Origin: CAVWQV01 sp963757115
GTDB lineage: Bacteria > Pseudomonadota > Alphaproteobacteria > Acetobacterales > Acetobacteraceae
DNA length: 64,000 bases
Direction: 5' to 3'
Assembly: GCA_963757115.1 (NCBI GenBank)
Contig: CAVWQV010000006.1
Location: forward strand, 434,001-498,000
Below are positions 27,008 through 39,397 of this stretch, piece after piece (within the stretch, counting starts at the first letter, position 1; every line of letters starts with the position of its first letter). The notes beneath the pieces were generated by a model that saw only the letters and a list, made by a program, of their open reading frames with translations, did no database searches and was not told where the DNA came from. The translations under genes and the position numbers were made by a program.

Positions 27008-30000
27008 ATGCCCCCCACCTACGTCACCTCCATCGGCTCCGGCACCACCACGGTCAGCTCCGGCACGATCGCATCCGGCGTCACGGTCCAGGACAACACC
27101 GAGCAGCTCCAGATCGGGCGAGGCGGCTCCGCCACCAGCACCACCGTCAGCTCGGGTGGTTTGTTCACCGTCTATGCGCACGGGACGGCGGACACCACCA
27201 CCGTCGTCGGCGGCGGCGAAGAGGATGTGTTCGGGGGCATCGATACCGGCGCGTCGGTATTCGACAGCTCGGGCTCGGGTCTGAGCGCGGTCCAATCGGT
27301 CGGCTACTCCGGATCTGCTGTTGCCGCGCAGGTCAGCGCTGGCGGAATTCCAGATCGTCTCCGACACCGGCATCACCACGTCAACGGTGGTGTCGAGCGG
27401 GGGCGAGCAGGACGCGGACGCTCGGGCGGCACGGCGAACAACACAACCGTGAGTGCCGGCGGCGTGCAGAACGGATCTCGGGCGGCACGGCGAACGACAC
27501 GACCGTTAGCGCCGGTGGCGGCAAAGTCCTGCGAGGGCAAGGCGAACTCGAGGTAACCTTCTCGGGCGGATCGAAAGTGTCATCTTGGGCAGGCAATAAT
27601 GCGATCGGCAGCGGCGGCATCGGAACGCATCGGTCAGGCACCGATTATAGCGCCGACGTCCTCAGCGGCGGGCACCAGAATGTCCGCTGCGGCGGGTGGT
27701 CGCCGCCACGATGGGCCGGCGGCACGCAGGACGTGTTCGCCGGTGGCGGGACCCTGCGGAACGGTGTCGGCGTCGAGAACCTGTCGGGCGGTTACGCTTT
27801 CAGCGGCACGATCGCGAGCGGCGGCGTCGAAAACATCTCCAGCGGCGGCTCGGCCACCGACACCACCGTGCAGGTCGGCGGATCGCAAACCATCTTCGGC
27901 AGCGGCAGCGCCATCGGTGCGATGGTGGCGGCATCGCAAACCGTCACGGCGGTCGATGTCGCGGGGCCACCGCCGTCAATGTCAGCGGTGTTGGACTGTG
28001 TCGTCCGGCGGCGTTGCGAGCGGGACGGCGGTCAACGGCGGCACCTCGACGTCCTGTCCGGCGGCACGCTGAGCAACACAGTCGTCAACGCCGGCACCGA
28101 GAACGTCTCCTCCGGCGCGATCGTTAGCAACACTACCGTATCGGGCGGCGCGGAGGTGCTACTGTCTGGCGCGACCGTCGCCGGCACGACGCTGCTGCAC
28201 ACCGGCTCGCAGGTCGTCGGCTCGGGCGCGACCGCGTCCGCCACCACGGTGTCGAGCGGTGGTACCCAGCTAGTCTCCGGCGTCGCGGACGCCACCACCG
28301 TGCTCAGCAGCGGCGTCCAGACCGTCGTATCCGGTGGTCTGACCGACGGCACAGTGATCAGCTCCGGCGGCGTCGAACTTGTCTACGTTGGCGGCACGGC
28401 CAGCGGGACGACGCTTAGCAACGGCGATGACTATGTTTACGCCGGCGGCACGGCGAGCGGCACGCAGGTGGGTTTCCAGGGCGGAGAGTTCGTGGTGGGC
28501 GGCACCACGGTCTCGGCGAACCTGTCCTCAGGCGGCGCGGAAATCGTCTCGTCGGGCGGCACGGCAAACGCGACGACCGTCAACTCCGGCGCCACACTAA
28601 TCGTGGTGAGCGGCACCGCTAGCGGCGCGGCCCTTGCCAGCGGCGCCGCCGACTACGTGTCTTCGGGCGGCACCGCGAGCGGCACGGTGATTTCCGGGGG
28701 CGCCTTCGAGTACGTCGAGGGCACCACGGTTGCGGCAAATGTCCTCAGCGGCGGCCAGGAGATTGTCTCTTCCGGCGGACAGGCGAACGCCGCCGTCGTC
28801 GCGAGCGGCGGCACCGTGAATGCGACCAGCGGAGGCGTGATCAGCGGCGGCTCCTTCGGCGCGGGCGCCAACGCCATCATCAGCTCGGGTGGGGCGGCGA
28901 GCGGCCTCAACCTCAGCAGTGGCGGCACCGAGACGGTGTTGTCGGGCGGCATCGCCACGGGTGCCGCGATCGGCTCCGGCGGGCAGGAAACTATCTCTTC
29001 GGGCGGCAGCGCCGTCTCGGCATCGGTCGGCAGTGGCGGCACCGAAACCGTGCTGTCCGGCGGCACCGCGAGCGCCACCAGCGTCGGCTCGGGCGGTGCC
29101 ATGCTCGTCTCGTCGGGCGGCATCGCCGTCGGCGCGAACGTCGCCGGCTCGGCGACGGTGTTCGGCAGCGGATCGGCCACCTCCACCACCGTCGCCTCGG
29201 GGGCACGTTCTCGCTCGTGTCGGGCGCCATCGTCAGCGGGACGACGGTCAGCGGCGGCAGCGAACTCGTCAACGCCGGCGCGGTCGCGCACGGCACCTTG
29301 GTCGACGCCGGCACCGAGTACGTTTCCTCTGGCGGCGTTGCCAGCGGCACCATCGTAAGCGGCGGCACGCAGGCGGTGCTGTCGGGCGGCATCGCATCGG
29401 CCGCCGTCGTCGCGGGCGGCACGGAGGCGGTCTCCTCCGGCGGCATTGCCTCCGGAACCACCGTGAGCGCCGGCGCCCTCGTGGTTTCGGCTGGCGGCCT
29501 CGCAACCGACGTCGCCCAGGCGGGCGGCTTAATCGTTAACTCCGGCGTCATCAGCGCTTCCACCGCGAGCGGCACGGCGCTCAGCGGCTCGGTCGGGTCG
29601 GCAACCGTCATCAACGTTGGCAACATCACGGGGGGTGTCGGAGTAGCGCTCGATGCCGGCGGTGTCGTCCTCGATGCGGGTACCATCACCGGCACGAGCG
29701 GCACGGCGATCAGCTTCGGCGGCACCAACTCCAACACCCTCGCGATTACCACCGACGGCATCATAAGCGGCACCGTGTCGGCGACCAGCAGTGCCAGCAA
29801 CACGCTCGAACTGATGAGCGGGACGGCGGCGTCCGGCGTCCTGAGCGGCTTCGGCACCAACTACGTCGGCTTCCAAAGCTTACAGGTGGACGCCGGCGGC
29901 ACCTGGGAACTCCCCGGCACGGCAACCCTCGGCAGCGGCGTCGCGGTCCGCAACGAGGGCACGATCCTCGTCGGGTCGGGCGATCATCTCGCCATCGACG

Positions 30001-33000
30001 GTGCGCTCGGCCCGGTCCTAAACGGCGGCATGGTCGCCGTGAAAACGGGTGGCACACTGGCACTCGACGGCGTCGTCTCCGCGGGCGAGGATGTGTTGCT
30101 TGCGGGCTCCGGCGTCACGGTTTCCCTTACTGACCCGGCCGGCTTCGGCGGCACGATTGGTAGCCTGGCACGCGGCGACACGATCGACCTCAGCACGCTC
30201 GCTTTGTCGGCCACCTCCGCCTCCATCGTCGGCGGCACGATTGTCGTGAGCAGCGGCGGATCGACCGACACGCTCAATCTCAACGCCGCCCCGGCCGCGC
30301 ACACCACGCTGGCGCTCACCGCCGACGGGCAGGGCGGGACGGACGTGCGTTTGGTGCCGATGGTGACGGAAGCGCTGACCAGCGACACGGGTGCGTCGAA
30401 CAGCGATGGCATCACCTCCAATCCCTCGCTGACGGGCACCGCGGATGCGAACAGCACCGTGGTGCTGACCGAGGGTGCGACGGTGCTCGGCTCGGCGACC
30501 GCCGACAATTCCGGCGGGTGGACGTTCGCCCCGACGGGCCTCGTCGACGGCGGCCATACCGTCACGGCGACGGAAACCGACGCGGGCGGCAATGTCGGCT
30601 CCGCGGTCCTGAGCTTCACGCTGCAAGCCACGCCCCCGGCGGCTCCGACGGCGCTCTCGCTCGACTCGAGCACCGATACGGGCGTCGCGGGCGACGACAT
30701 CACCAACGTCGCCTCGCCGGTGATCGACGGCCACGGCGGGGCCGATGGCGATATCATCAGCCTCTACGACGGCAATGTGCTTATCGGCAGCGGGACGGTC
30801 AGCAGCGGAGCATGGTCCGTCAGCCCGACCACTCCGTTGTCCGTCGGCAGCAATGTGCTGTCCGCCACCGAGACCGACGTCGCCGGCAATGTGTCGGTGC
30901 CCTCGGGCGGGCTCACCGTTACTCTTGACACCACGATCCCGCCCGCACCGACGGGTCTCGCGCTGACCTCGGCAAGCGACACCGGCGTGCCACACGACGA
31001 CCTCACCAATACCAACACCCCGGTCGTCACCGGTAGCGGGGCGGTCAACGGCGATACCATCACGCTCTATGACGGCGGTACGTCCGTCGGCAGCGAAGTC
31101 GTCAGCGGCGGCCAGTGGTCTGTGACCGCGAGCGCGCTGAGCGACGGCGGCCACGCGCTAACCGCCAAGGAGACCGAGGTCGCGGGCAACGTGTCGCTCG
31201 CCTCGACCGCGCTGAATGTCACGATCGACACCGTTCCGCCGGCGCCGCCAACCAGCGTCAGCCTCGATCCGGCGAGCGATAGCGGCGTAGCGGGCGACGG
31301 CATCACCGACGACACCGTGCCGACCATCGACGGCCACGGCAGCGCCAATGGGGACGGCATCGCGCTCTACGACGGCGCCAACCTGCTCGGCGCCGCCACG
31401 GTCACCGGCGGCGCGTGGTCAGTCGCTTTGACCAACCCGCTGAACGACGGCCCGCACAACCTCACGGCGCGAGAGAGCGACCCGGCCGGGAACGTTTCGC
31501 CCGCCTCCACGCCCTTTGTCCTAACAATCGAGACAAACCCGCCGCCTACTCCGGGTACCCCCGGCCTTGCGCTCGCGAGCGACAGCGGCGTGCCCGGGGA
31601 TGGCATCACCAACCACACGCTTCCGGTGATCACGGGGAGCAGCACGGGCAGCAACGGCGACACGGTTGCCGTCTACAACGGTAGCACCTTGCTCGGCAGC
31701 GGCACCGTGCAGAGTGGCGCCTGGACCGTATCCGCTGGCAGCCCGCTTGCCGAGGGCGTGCACCATCTGACCGCCAAAGAGACCAATGCCGCGGGCGTGG
31801 CGTCATCCCAGTCGCCGGCCTTCACCCTCACGATTGACACGACGGCACCGGCCGCACCCACCGGGCTCACCTTGGCGGCCTCGAGCGACACCGGCACCCA
31901 AGGCGATCTGATCACCAGCATCACGACGCCGGTGATCAGCGGGATCGGGACCTCCGGGGACACCGTTGCCCTCTACGACGGGAACCAGCTGGTCGGCGCT
32001 GCGACTATTGCCGGCGGCGCGTGGTCGATCACGACCAGCACCTTGTCGTCCGGCGGTCACGTTCTTCACGCCACGGAAACGGATGTGGCCGGCAACGTGT
32101 CCACCCCGTCCGGGACGTTGGGTGTCACCATCGACATCGTGCCGCCGCCTTCGACCCCGGCGCTTGCCGCCGGCAGCGACAGCGGCGCGCTGGGCGACGG
32201 CATCACCAACCACGCCGCACCGGTGCTCACCGGCACGGGCAGCAGCGGCGACACGGTGACGCTGTATGACGGCGGCACGGCGATCGGCTCCGCCACGGTC
32301 AGCAGCGGCGCGTGGTCGATCACCGCGCCCACGCTCATCGACGGCGGCCACGCGCTCACCGCGACCGAGACGGACGTGGCGGGCAACACCTCCACGCCCA
32401 CCAGCGCGTTCAGCCTGACGATCGACACCCTCGCGCCATCGGCCCCGTCGATCCCGGCGCTTGCCGCCGGCAGCGACAGCGGCGCGCCGGGCGACGGCAT
32501 CACCAACCACGCCGCACCGGTGCTCACCGGCACTGGGGTCAGCGGCGACACGGTCACGCTGTATGACGGCGCCACGCGATCGGCTCCGCCACGGTCAGCG
32601 GCGGCGCCTGGTCGATCACCGCGCCCACGCTCATCGACGGCGGCCACACGCTCACCGCGACCGAGACGGACGTGGCGGGCAACGCCTCCACACCCTCCAG
32701 CGCGTTCAGCCTGACGATCGACACGGTGGCGCCGAGCGCTCCGTCGATCCCGGCGCTTGCCGCCGGCAGCGACAGCGGCGCGCTGGGCGACGGCATCACC
32801 AACCACGCCACACCGGTGCTCACCGGCACTGGGCGTCAACGGCGACACGGTGACGCTGTATGACGGCGGCACGGCGATCGGCTCCGCCACGGTCAGCAGC
32901 GGCGCGTGGTCGATCACCGCGCCCACGCTCAGCGACGGCGGCCACGCGCTCACCGCGACCGAGACGGACGTGGCGGGCAACACCTCCACACCCACCAGCG

Positions 33001-36000
33001 CGTTCAACCTGACGATCGACACCGTGGCGCCGAGCGGCCCCGTCGATCCCGGCGCTTGCCGCCGGCGAGCGACAGCGGCGCGCCGGGTGACGACATCACC
33101 AACGTCGCCCCGCCGGTGATCGATGGCCAAGGCGGGGCCGACGGCGACGTCATCGCGCTCTACGACGGCAACGCCATCATCGGCAGCGGGACGGTGAGCA
33201 GCGGCGCCTGGTCGGTCAGCGCGACCACCCCCCTGTCGGTCGGCAGCAACGTGCTTTCGGCGACCGAAACCGACATCGCGGGCAACGTCTCGGTGCCCTC
33301 GGGCGGGCTCACCGTAACCCTCGACACCACGATCCCGCCCGCGCCCACGGGTGTCGCGCTGACGTCGGCGAGCGACACCGGCGCGCCCAACGACGACCTC
33401 ACGAAGCTCAACACCCCGGTCGTCACCGGCAGTGGCGCGGTCGACGGCGACACCATCACGCTCTACGACGGCGGCACCTCCGTCGGCAGCGGGGTGGTGA
33501 GCGGCGGCCAGTGGTCCATCACCACGAGCGTGCTGAGCGACGGCGGCCATGCGCTGACGGCGCAGGAGACCGAGGTCGCGGGCAACGTGTCCCCCGCCTC
33601 GACCGCCCTCAACATCACGATCGACACCGTGCCGCCGGCGCAGCCGACGAGCGTCACCCTCGATCCGGCGAGCGACAGCGGCGTGCCGGGTGACGACATC
33701 ACCAACGTCGCATCGCCGGTGATCGATGGCCAAGGCGGCGCCGACGGCGACGTCATCGCGCTCTACGACGGCAACGCCATCATCGGCAGCGGGACGGTGA
33801 GCAGCGGCGCCTGGTCGGTCAGCGCGACCACCCCCCTGTCGGTCGGCAGCAACGTGCTTTCGGCGACCGAAACCGACATCGCGGGCAACGTCTCGGTGCC
33901 CTCGGGCGGGCTCACCGTAACCCTCGACACCACGATCCCGCCCGCGCCCACGGGTGTCGCACTGACGTCGGCGAGCGACACCGGCGCGCCCAACGACGAC
34001 CTCACGAAGCTCAACACCCCGGTCGTCACCGGCAGTGGCGCGGTCGACGGCGACACCATCACGCTCTACGACGGCGGCACCTCCGTCGGCAGCGGGGTGG
34101 TGAGCGGCGGCCAGTGGTCCATCACCACGAGCGTGCTGAGCGACGGCGGCCATGCGCTGACGGCGCAGGAGACCGAGGTCGCGGGCAACGTGTCCCCCGC
34201 CTCGACCGCCCTCAACATCACGATCGACACCTGCCGCCGGCGCAGCCGACGAGCCTCGCCCTCGATCCGGCGAGCGACAGCGGCGTGCCGGGCGACGACA
34301 TCACCAACGTCACCCAGCCGGTGATCGATGGCCAAGGCGGCGCCGACGGCGACGTCATCGCGCTCTACGACGGCAACGCCATCATCGGCAGCGGGACGGT
34401 GAGCAGCGGCGCCTGGTCGGTCAGCGCGACCACCCCCCTGTCGGTCGGCAGCAACGTGCTTTCGGCGACCGAAACCGACATCGCGGGCAACGTCTCGGTG
34501 CCCTCGGGCGGGCTCACCGTAACCCTCGACACCACGATCCCGCCCGCGCCCACGGGTGTCGCACTGACGTCGGCGAGCGACACCGGCGCGCCCAACGACG
34601 ACCTCACGAAGCTCAACACCCCGGTCGTCACCGGCAGTGGCGCGGTCGACGGCGACACCATCACGCTCTACGACGGCGGCACCTCCGTCGGCAGCGGGGT
34701 GGTGAGCGGCGGCCAGTGGTCCATCACCACGAGCGTGCTGAGCGACGGCGGCCATGCGCTGACGGCGCAGGAGACCGAGGTCGCGGGCAACGTGTCCCCC
34801 GCCTCGACCGCCCTCAACATCACGATCGATACTGCCATTCCGCTCGCCCCGTCGATCCCGGCGCTCACCGCCGGGAGCGACAGCGGCGCGCTGGGCGACG
34901 GCATCACCAACCACGCCGCACCGGTGCTCACCGGCACGGGCAGCAGCGGCGACACGGTGACGCTGTATGACGGCGGCACGGCGATCGGCTCCGCCACGGT
35001 CAGCAGCGGCGCCTGGTCGATCACCGCGCCCACGCTCACCGACGGCGGCCACGCGCTCACCGCGACCGAGACGGACGTGGCGGGCAACACCTCCACGCCC
35101 ACCAGCGCGTTCAGCCTGACGATCGACACCCTCGCGCCATCGGCCCCGTCGATCCCGGCGCTTGCCGCCGGGAGCGACAGCGGCGCACTGGGCGACGGCA
35201 TCACCAACCACGCCGCACCGGTGCTCACCGGCACGGGCAGCAGCGGCGACACGGTGACGCTGTATGACGGCGCCATAGCGATCGGCTCCGCCACGGTCAG
35301 CAGCGGCGCGTGGTCGATCACCGCGCCCACGCTCATCGACGGCGGCCACGCGCTCACCGCGACCGAGACGGACGTGGCGGGCAACACCTCCACACCCACC
35401 AGCGCGTTCAGCCTGACCATCGACACCCTCGCGCCATCGGCCCCGTCCATCCCGGCGCTCGCCGCCGGGAGCGACAGCGGCGCGCTGGGCGACGGCATCA
35501 CCAACCACGCCGCACCGGTGCTCACCGGCACTGGGGTCAGCGGCGACACGGTGACGCTGCATGACGGCGCCACGGCGATCGGCTCCGCCACGGTCAGCAG
35601 CGGCGCGTGGTCGATCACCGCGCCCACGCTCATCGACGGCGGCCACGCGCTCACCGCGACCGAGACGGACGTGGCGGGCAACACCTCCACACCCACCAGC
35701 GCGTTCAGCCTGACGATCGACACCGCCGCCCCTGCAGCGCCGACGCTCGCCACGGCCGGCAGCAACTCCGACCCGGCGGAGCCGGCGCTCACGGGCACAA
35801 CGGAGCTCGGCAGCACCGTCACCCTCTACGACGGCAGCGCCTCGATCGGGACGGCGACCGTCGGCGACGGCGGCGCGTGGACGTTCAGCTTCTCAAGCCC
35901 GCTCGGAGTGGGCGGACACAACATCACGGCGAGGGCGACGGACGCGGCCGGCAACACATCGAATGCTTCGGCGACCCTCGCGGTCACGGTCAATAACGAC

Positions 36001-37216
36001 AGCAGCTACACCACCACCCAAACCGACCAGGCCGGGAACACGGTCACGCAAACCTACGACCCGACCGGGCAGGCAACGAACGTCAGCACCTACGATTCGG
36101 GCAACAAGCTGCTCCGATCGGTCACGAATACGTCGGCGACGCTGTCAAATCTACGACAGCCAGGGCAACCTTATCGGCACGATCACTCAGCCGAGCACCT
36201 CACCGTTCAGCCAGCCGGTGTTCGACACCTCCGGGGGGCAGCAGTCGGCAAGTGCTTCGAGCGGCCCCGTCGGCAGCCACATCGACCTCCTGACGGAAGA
36301 CAACACCGTCACCGCACAAGGCAACGATACCGTCTCCGCTGGTGCGGGCAACGACACGGTGTACGCAGTGGGTCCGCAGGTGCAGGTGGTGGGTGGATCG
36401 GGCAATCTGATGCTGATCGGCGGCACCGGAGCCATGAGCGTTTCCGGCGGCAGCGGCGCCTCGACGGTGTTCGGCGGCGCCGGAGGGGGATCCATCCAAG
36501 GCGGCACCGGGGGGCACAACGTGCTGGTTGCCGGCGACGGCAACACGACGCTGGTCGGCGGTGGTGCCGGCGACCTGCTGGTGGCCGGCTCCGGCAACAA
36601 CACGATGGTCATGCAGCCGGGAAGCGTCGCATTCGGCGGCCTCGGGCAGTCCACCATATTTGGTGCGGCGGACGGCACGCTGGTGGGCGGCAGCAACCAA
36701 GACGTCATGGTGGCCGGTCCGGGACCGGAGGCGCTGTGGGCGGGCACGGGAACGAGCGAGCTGTTTGGCGGCGCCGGCGACGATACGCTGGTGGGTGGCA
36801 GCTCGGGGCAAGCCACGCTGGTCGGCGGGAGCGGCAACAATCTCATCGTCGGCCTCGGTGGGCGCGCCGTCGCCCAGGGCGGCTCCGGCAATGACCAGTT
36901 CTTCGCCGGAACCGGCGACATGGTCGCAACCGAAGGTCCCGGTGCGGACAACTTCGTGTTCGGGCAAGGCAACGCCACCGTCAATGGCGGCGCCGGGCAC
37001 GATCTCTACACGGTGCTGCACGGTCAGGGCGGCGGCGCCGACGTGATCGGCGGCTTCAAAGTGGGCGTCGATCAGCTGCAGCTGTTCGGCTACGGCAGCG
37101 ATGTGCCGCAAGTGCAAAGCAGCGGCGGCAACACGACGGTCGCCCTGTCCGACGGCACCCACATCACCTTCGTCGGAATCGCGCAGCTGGCCTCGAATTC
37201 CATCGTGAGCGCCTGA
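27008..37216 (+). CDS. Giant hybrid adhesin: strand-loop-strand repeats, Ig-like repeats, RTX-like C-terminus (multiple frameshifts)
   Basis: About 3,400 residues if its frame is restored. It starts MPPTYVTSIGSGTTTVSSG with no signal peptide. Residues from about 15 to 870 are strand-loop-strand repeats (SSGGTASGTTVSSGG type), the known acceptor of the adjacent heptosyltransferase. A spacer with a right-handed-helix look follows, then about 19 Ig-like domains of about 99-101 residues (LYDGGTAIGSATVSSGAWS). The end is glycine-rich and RTX-like (GAGDDTLVGG) and finishes FVGIAQLASNSIVSA. No beta-barrel is present, so type I secretion is inferred. Coding shifts frame near 27340, 27440, 27477, 27965-28060, 29200, 32575, 32832, 33035, 33066, 34231 and 36148; repeats on both sides stay in register, so most are probably sequence or assembly errors. 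Confidence 0.88.
27050..29600 (+). repeat. Strand-loop-strand (AIDA/TibA-type) repeat region of the adhesin
   Basis: Dozens of degenerate repeats of roughly 19-20 residues with consensus S-G-G-T-x-x-x-T-x-V-x-S-G-G, each a beta-strand, a loop rich in Ser/Gly, and a second strand. Examples are VSSGGTQLVSG, LSSGGAEIVSSGG and IVSGGTQAVLSGG. Ser and Thr in the loops are the expected O-heptosylation sites. The DNA is diverged, unlike the Ig-like repeats downstream. Confidence 0.88.
32161..33060 (+). repeat. 297-bp tandem repeat block A (three copies)
   Basis: Copies begin CGCTTGCCGCCGG at 32161 and 32458 (period 297, that is 99 codons) and 32754 (296, because one G is missing near 32575). The copies are almost identical at DNA level. 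Each encodes one Ig-like domain (GSDSGALGDGITNHAAPVLT). Confidence 0.85.
33065..34832 (+). repeat. 603-bp tandem repeat (three copies, two Ig-like domains each)
   Basis: Copies begin GCGAGCGACAGCGG at 33065, 33668 and 34270, spacings of 603 and 602 (one G missing near 34231). The DNA is nearly perfect across copies, and the third ends near 34832, where block B begins. A diverged version of the same pair is at about 30660-31240, so the array expanded from an ancestral two-domain unit. Confidence 0.87.
34862..35740 (+). repeat. 297-bp tandem repeat block B (three copies)
   Basis: Copies start at 34862, 35159 and 35456, exactly 297 bases apart, and are nearly identical to block A (32161-33060). 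Blocks A and B therefore flank the 603-bp repeats symmetrically. Confidence 0.85.
36300..37216 (+). repeat. C-terminal RTX-like glycine-rich repeats and secretion-type end
   Basis: Segments GAGNDTVYA, GGAGDDTLVGG, GGSGNDQFFAG and GGAGHDLYTV are imperfect versions of the calcium-binding nonapeptide GGxGxDxUx. They are followed by VIGGFKVGVDQLQLFGYG and DGTHITFVGIAQLA. This type of end is seen on type I secretion substrates. Confidence 0.75.
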
Positions 37217-37265
37217 CCGAACGGGCGGCGTTCGACCCGGGCCGCCGTCGTTCTCCAACTTCGGC

Positions 37266-37298
37266 GCCGGCCGGCAGCGAGCGAAGCTGCCGGCCGGC
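37266..37298 (+). terminator. Strong GC-rich hairpin after the adhesin gene
   Basis: GCCGGCCGGCAGC at 37266-37278 pairs perfectly with its reverse complement at 37286-37298 around a seven-base loop, 50 bases past the adhesin stop. The 13-bp stem without a T-run fits a GC-rich terminator or transcript-end stabiliser; this is inferred. Confidence 0.55.
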
Positions 37299-37330
37299 TG
37301 ACGTGGGCACCGTCGTGAGCCGTCGGGCTC

Positions 37331-39396
37331 TTGTCGGCGACGCGCCGAGAGCTCAGTCTTGCGGCCGGAGAATCGCGGGCAAGCCAGTGCAGGATCCCGC
37401 TCCGAGGCAAACGAAGCCGGGCACGTCCGCATTTGTCACAAACGATACCGGCGTCTCGTACCCCCTTTCTCACGCTGCCGGGTTTTTTCCCGGGAGCCCT
37501 GCCTTTTGCGGTCCGGTCGGCGATTGCCCTGCTTCTGGCCTACCTGATCGCGTTCGCCGCGCAGGTTGATTCGGCCTCCACTGCCGGGGTTTGCGTCGCC
37601 ATCGTAGCGCAGCCCTCCGCGGGCATGTCGAACTCCAAGGCGATCTATCGCGTGATCGGCACCCTCATCGGCGGCTGCGTTGCCATGGCGCTGCTGGCGA
37701 TGTTCCCACAGGATCGCACGATGCTGCTGGCCGGGTTCTCGCTCTGGCTGGGCGTGTGCACGTTCGTCGCGACGCTGTTGCGGGATTTCCGCTCCTACGG
37801 CGCCGCCCTCAGCGGCTACACCGTCGGAATCATTTCGATTGCGATCATCGACACGCCCCAGACGGCACTCATCACCACGCTCGACCGGGTCGCAGCCATT
37901 CTCATAGGCGTGGTGTCGGTGCTGGTGGTCAACAACGTCTTCGCCGGCACCGCCGCGTTCGACGAACTCGTCGCGGAGCTTCGGGACCGAACCCAGGCCA
38001 TGGTCGCCATGGTGGTGGACGCACTCGAAGGGCGGCCGCTGCGCGACGACCTGGCCCTCGTCCAGATTGCTGCCGGAGCGGCGGCCCTGCAAACCCAGGT
38101 AGTCTATGCCGCGCTGGAGTTGCCGGACGGTCGGAATCGCGCCAACGGCGCCCGTCACACGATCGCCGCGTTGCTGGCCATGGTCTCGGCCAGCCGGGCC
38201 GTCGCTGCCATATTGGGGCGCAACACGCCGCCCGCGGTTCGCGACTACCTCCAAGCCGTGGCTGCCGCGCTGCGCGCGCCCTCCGGCCAGCCGCCGCCGG
38301 AGGCGCCTCGGCCGACGCGACCGTTCGACGCCTTGCTGCTGGAACGGGCTGACGAGCTTCTCGATGCCCATCGCGAGGCGGTTGCAGGCCTGCACACGCT
38401 CGTAGAGGGCACCGATCCCATGCCCCGAATCAGGCTGCAACCCGATTACGATATTCCAGGGGCTTTGCTGGGAGCCGTACGCGCAATCGTTTCGGCGGGA
38501 ATTCTGCTCAATCGTCTGCGTGCTCGCCGGTTGGAGCGGGGCGACCCTGCTGCCGGTTCAGGCCGCCGCGGTGATCGCGCTTCTGGGCGCCCAGCCCAAT
38601 CCCTCGAAGGCCAGCTTGCTGTTCGGAGCGCCTTTAGTGCCAGTGGCAATCGTGGTGGGCGCTGGCCAACTACCTCGTGATGCCATTGGCCGAAGGCTTC
38701 GTCCCGTTCTCGCTGGTGGTCGCGCCAATGGCGATCGCCGCGGTTCTGGCAGTGCGCCAACCGCAACTCGCTCCCTATGCAGGAGCCGCGTTCCTGTATG
38801 TCGCGCTGCTGCTGGCCCCGGCCAACCCGGAGACCTTCAACCTGCTGACCTACTGCAACACGGTTCTGCAGCTGGCCTTGAGCGTGTTGTTCACTACGCT
38901 CTCCTTCAACCTGATTTTCCGAGTATCCCCATCTCGGCGGTTGTACCGGGTCGCTCGCCGCGTCGGCGCCGACCTCCGCCGGACCATGCAAGAGCCCGGA
39001 CGCCTACTCCAACGAACGCAAGCGCAATCGCTGCTCTATGATCGCATGTCGATCGTCATGCTCTGGCTGAGCTCTCCGGCGCCCGGACGACGGCGGCTTT
39101 TCGGCCATATCTACGGAATGGGTGAACTGGACCTCGCGATCCGTCGTGCCCACACCGGACTGGCCGCAATCGCCTCCGATCCCCTGCTCGGCACCGCCGT
39201 AGCTGAGGCAAGCCGCAGCCTGTCGACGGGGCATGCGCCCGCGATTTTGCAGTCAGCGCAGACACTTCTCGCTTACCAAGCGGTGCAACCTGAGTTCCAA
39301 GGTTTGCGTCAAGCTGTCTCTGGCATGGCCGGTGCCGCCCGGTTGATCGGACGGGACGACGCACCGCTGCGGTTCTACCGAAAGCTCACGACCTGA
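37331..39396 (+). CDS. FUSC family efflux membrane protein (AaeB-like), frameshifts near 38500 and 38660
   Basis: An inner-membrane efflux protein of the fusaric-acid-resistance/AaeB type with two membrane halves. The first has FAVRSAIALLLAYLIAFAAQ, STAGVCVAIVAQPSAGM, and GYTVGIISIAIIDTPQTAL followed by cytoplasmic helices. The second has CSIVCVLAGWSGATLLPVQA, ASLLFGAPLVPVAIVVG and LVMPLAEGFVPFSLVVAPMA. Removing one A at 38500-38501 and one base near 38660 gives one protein of about 687 residues. The start is unclear: TTG 37331 and TTG 37433 are in frame, and neither has a good ribosome site. It is followed after one base by DUF1656 and then HlyD, the AaeB-AaeX-AaeA order. Confidence 0.85.
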
Positions 39397-39397
39397 C

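Larger units (their letters stand above)
30390..36000 (+). repeat. Array of about 19 bacterial Ig-like domains
   Basis: Each unit of about 99-101 residues reads: proline-rich linker, LA.GSDSG..GDGITN, P.(I/L)TGTG..GDTVTLYDG, IGSATVSSGAWSIT, L.DGGHALTATETDVAGN.S, and an S/T-rich strand ending IDT. This is the Bap/large-adhesin Ig-like unit. The first units (30390-32150) and the last (35745-36000) are diverged in DNA; the inner ones are nearly identical. Confidence 0.88.

Noticed and set aside
32066..35646. Long open frames on the minus strand opposite the adhesin repeats (hundreds of residues)
   Set aside because: They are the antisense of periodic GC-rich repeats, show His/Arg/Gly-rich unnatural composition and repeat the same segments; the plus strand encodes recognisable Ig-like domains.
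32161..35740. Tandem repeats considered as a CRISPR array
   Set aside because: Units are 297 or 603 bases, coding and contiguous with no spacers, and no cas gene is present.
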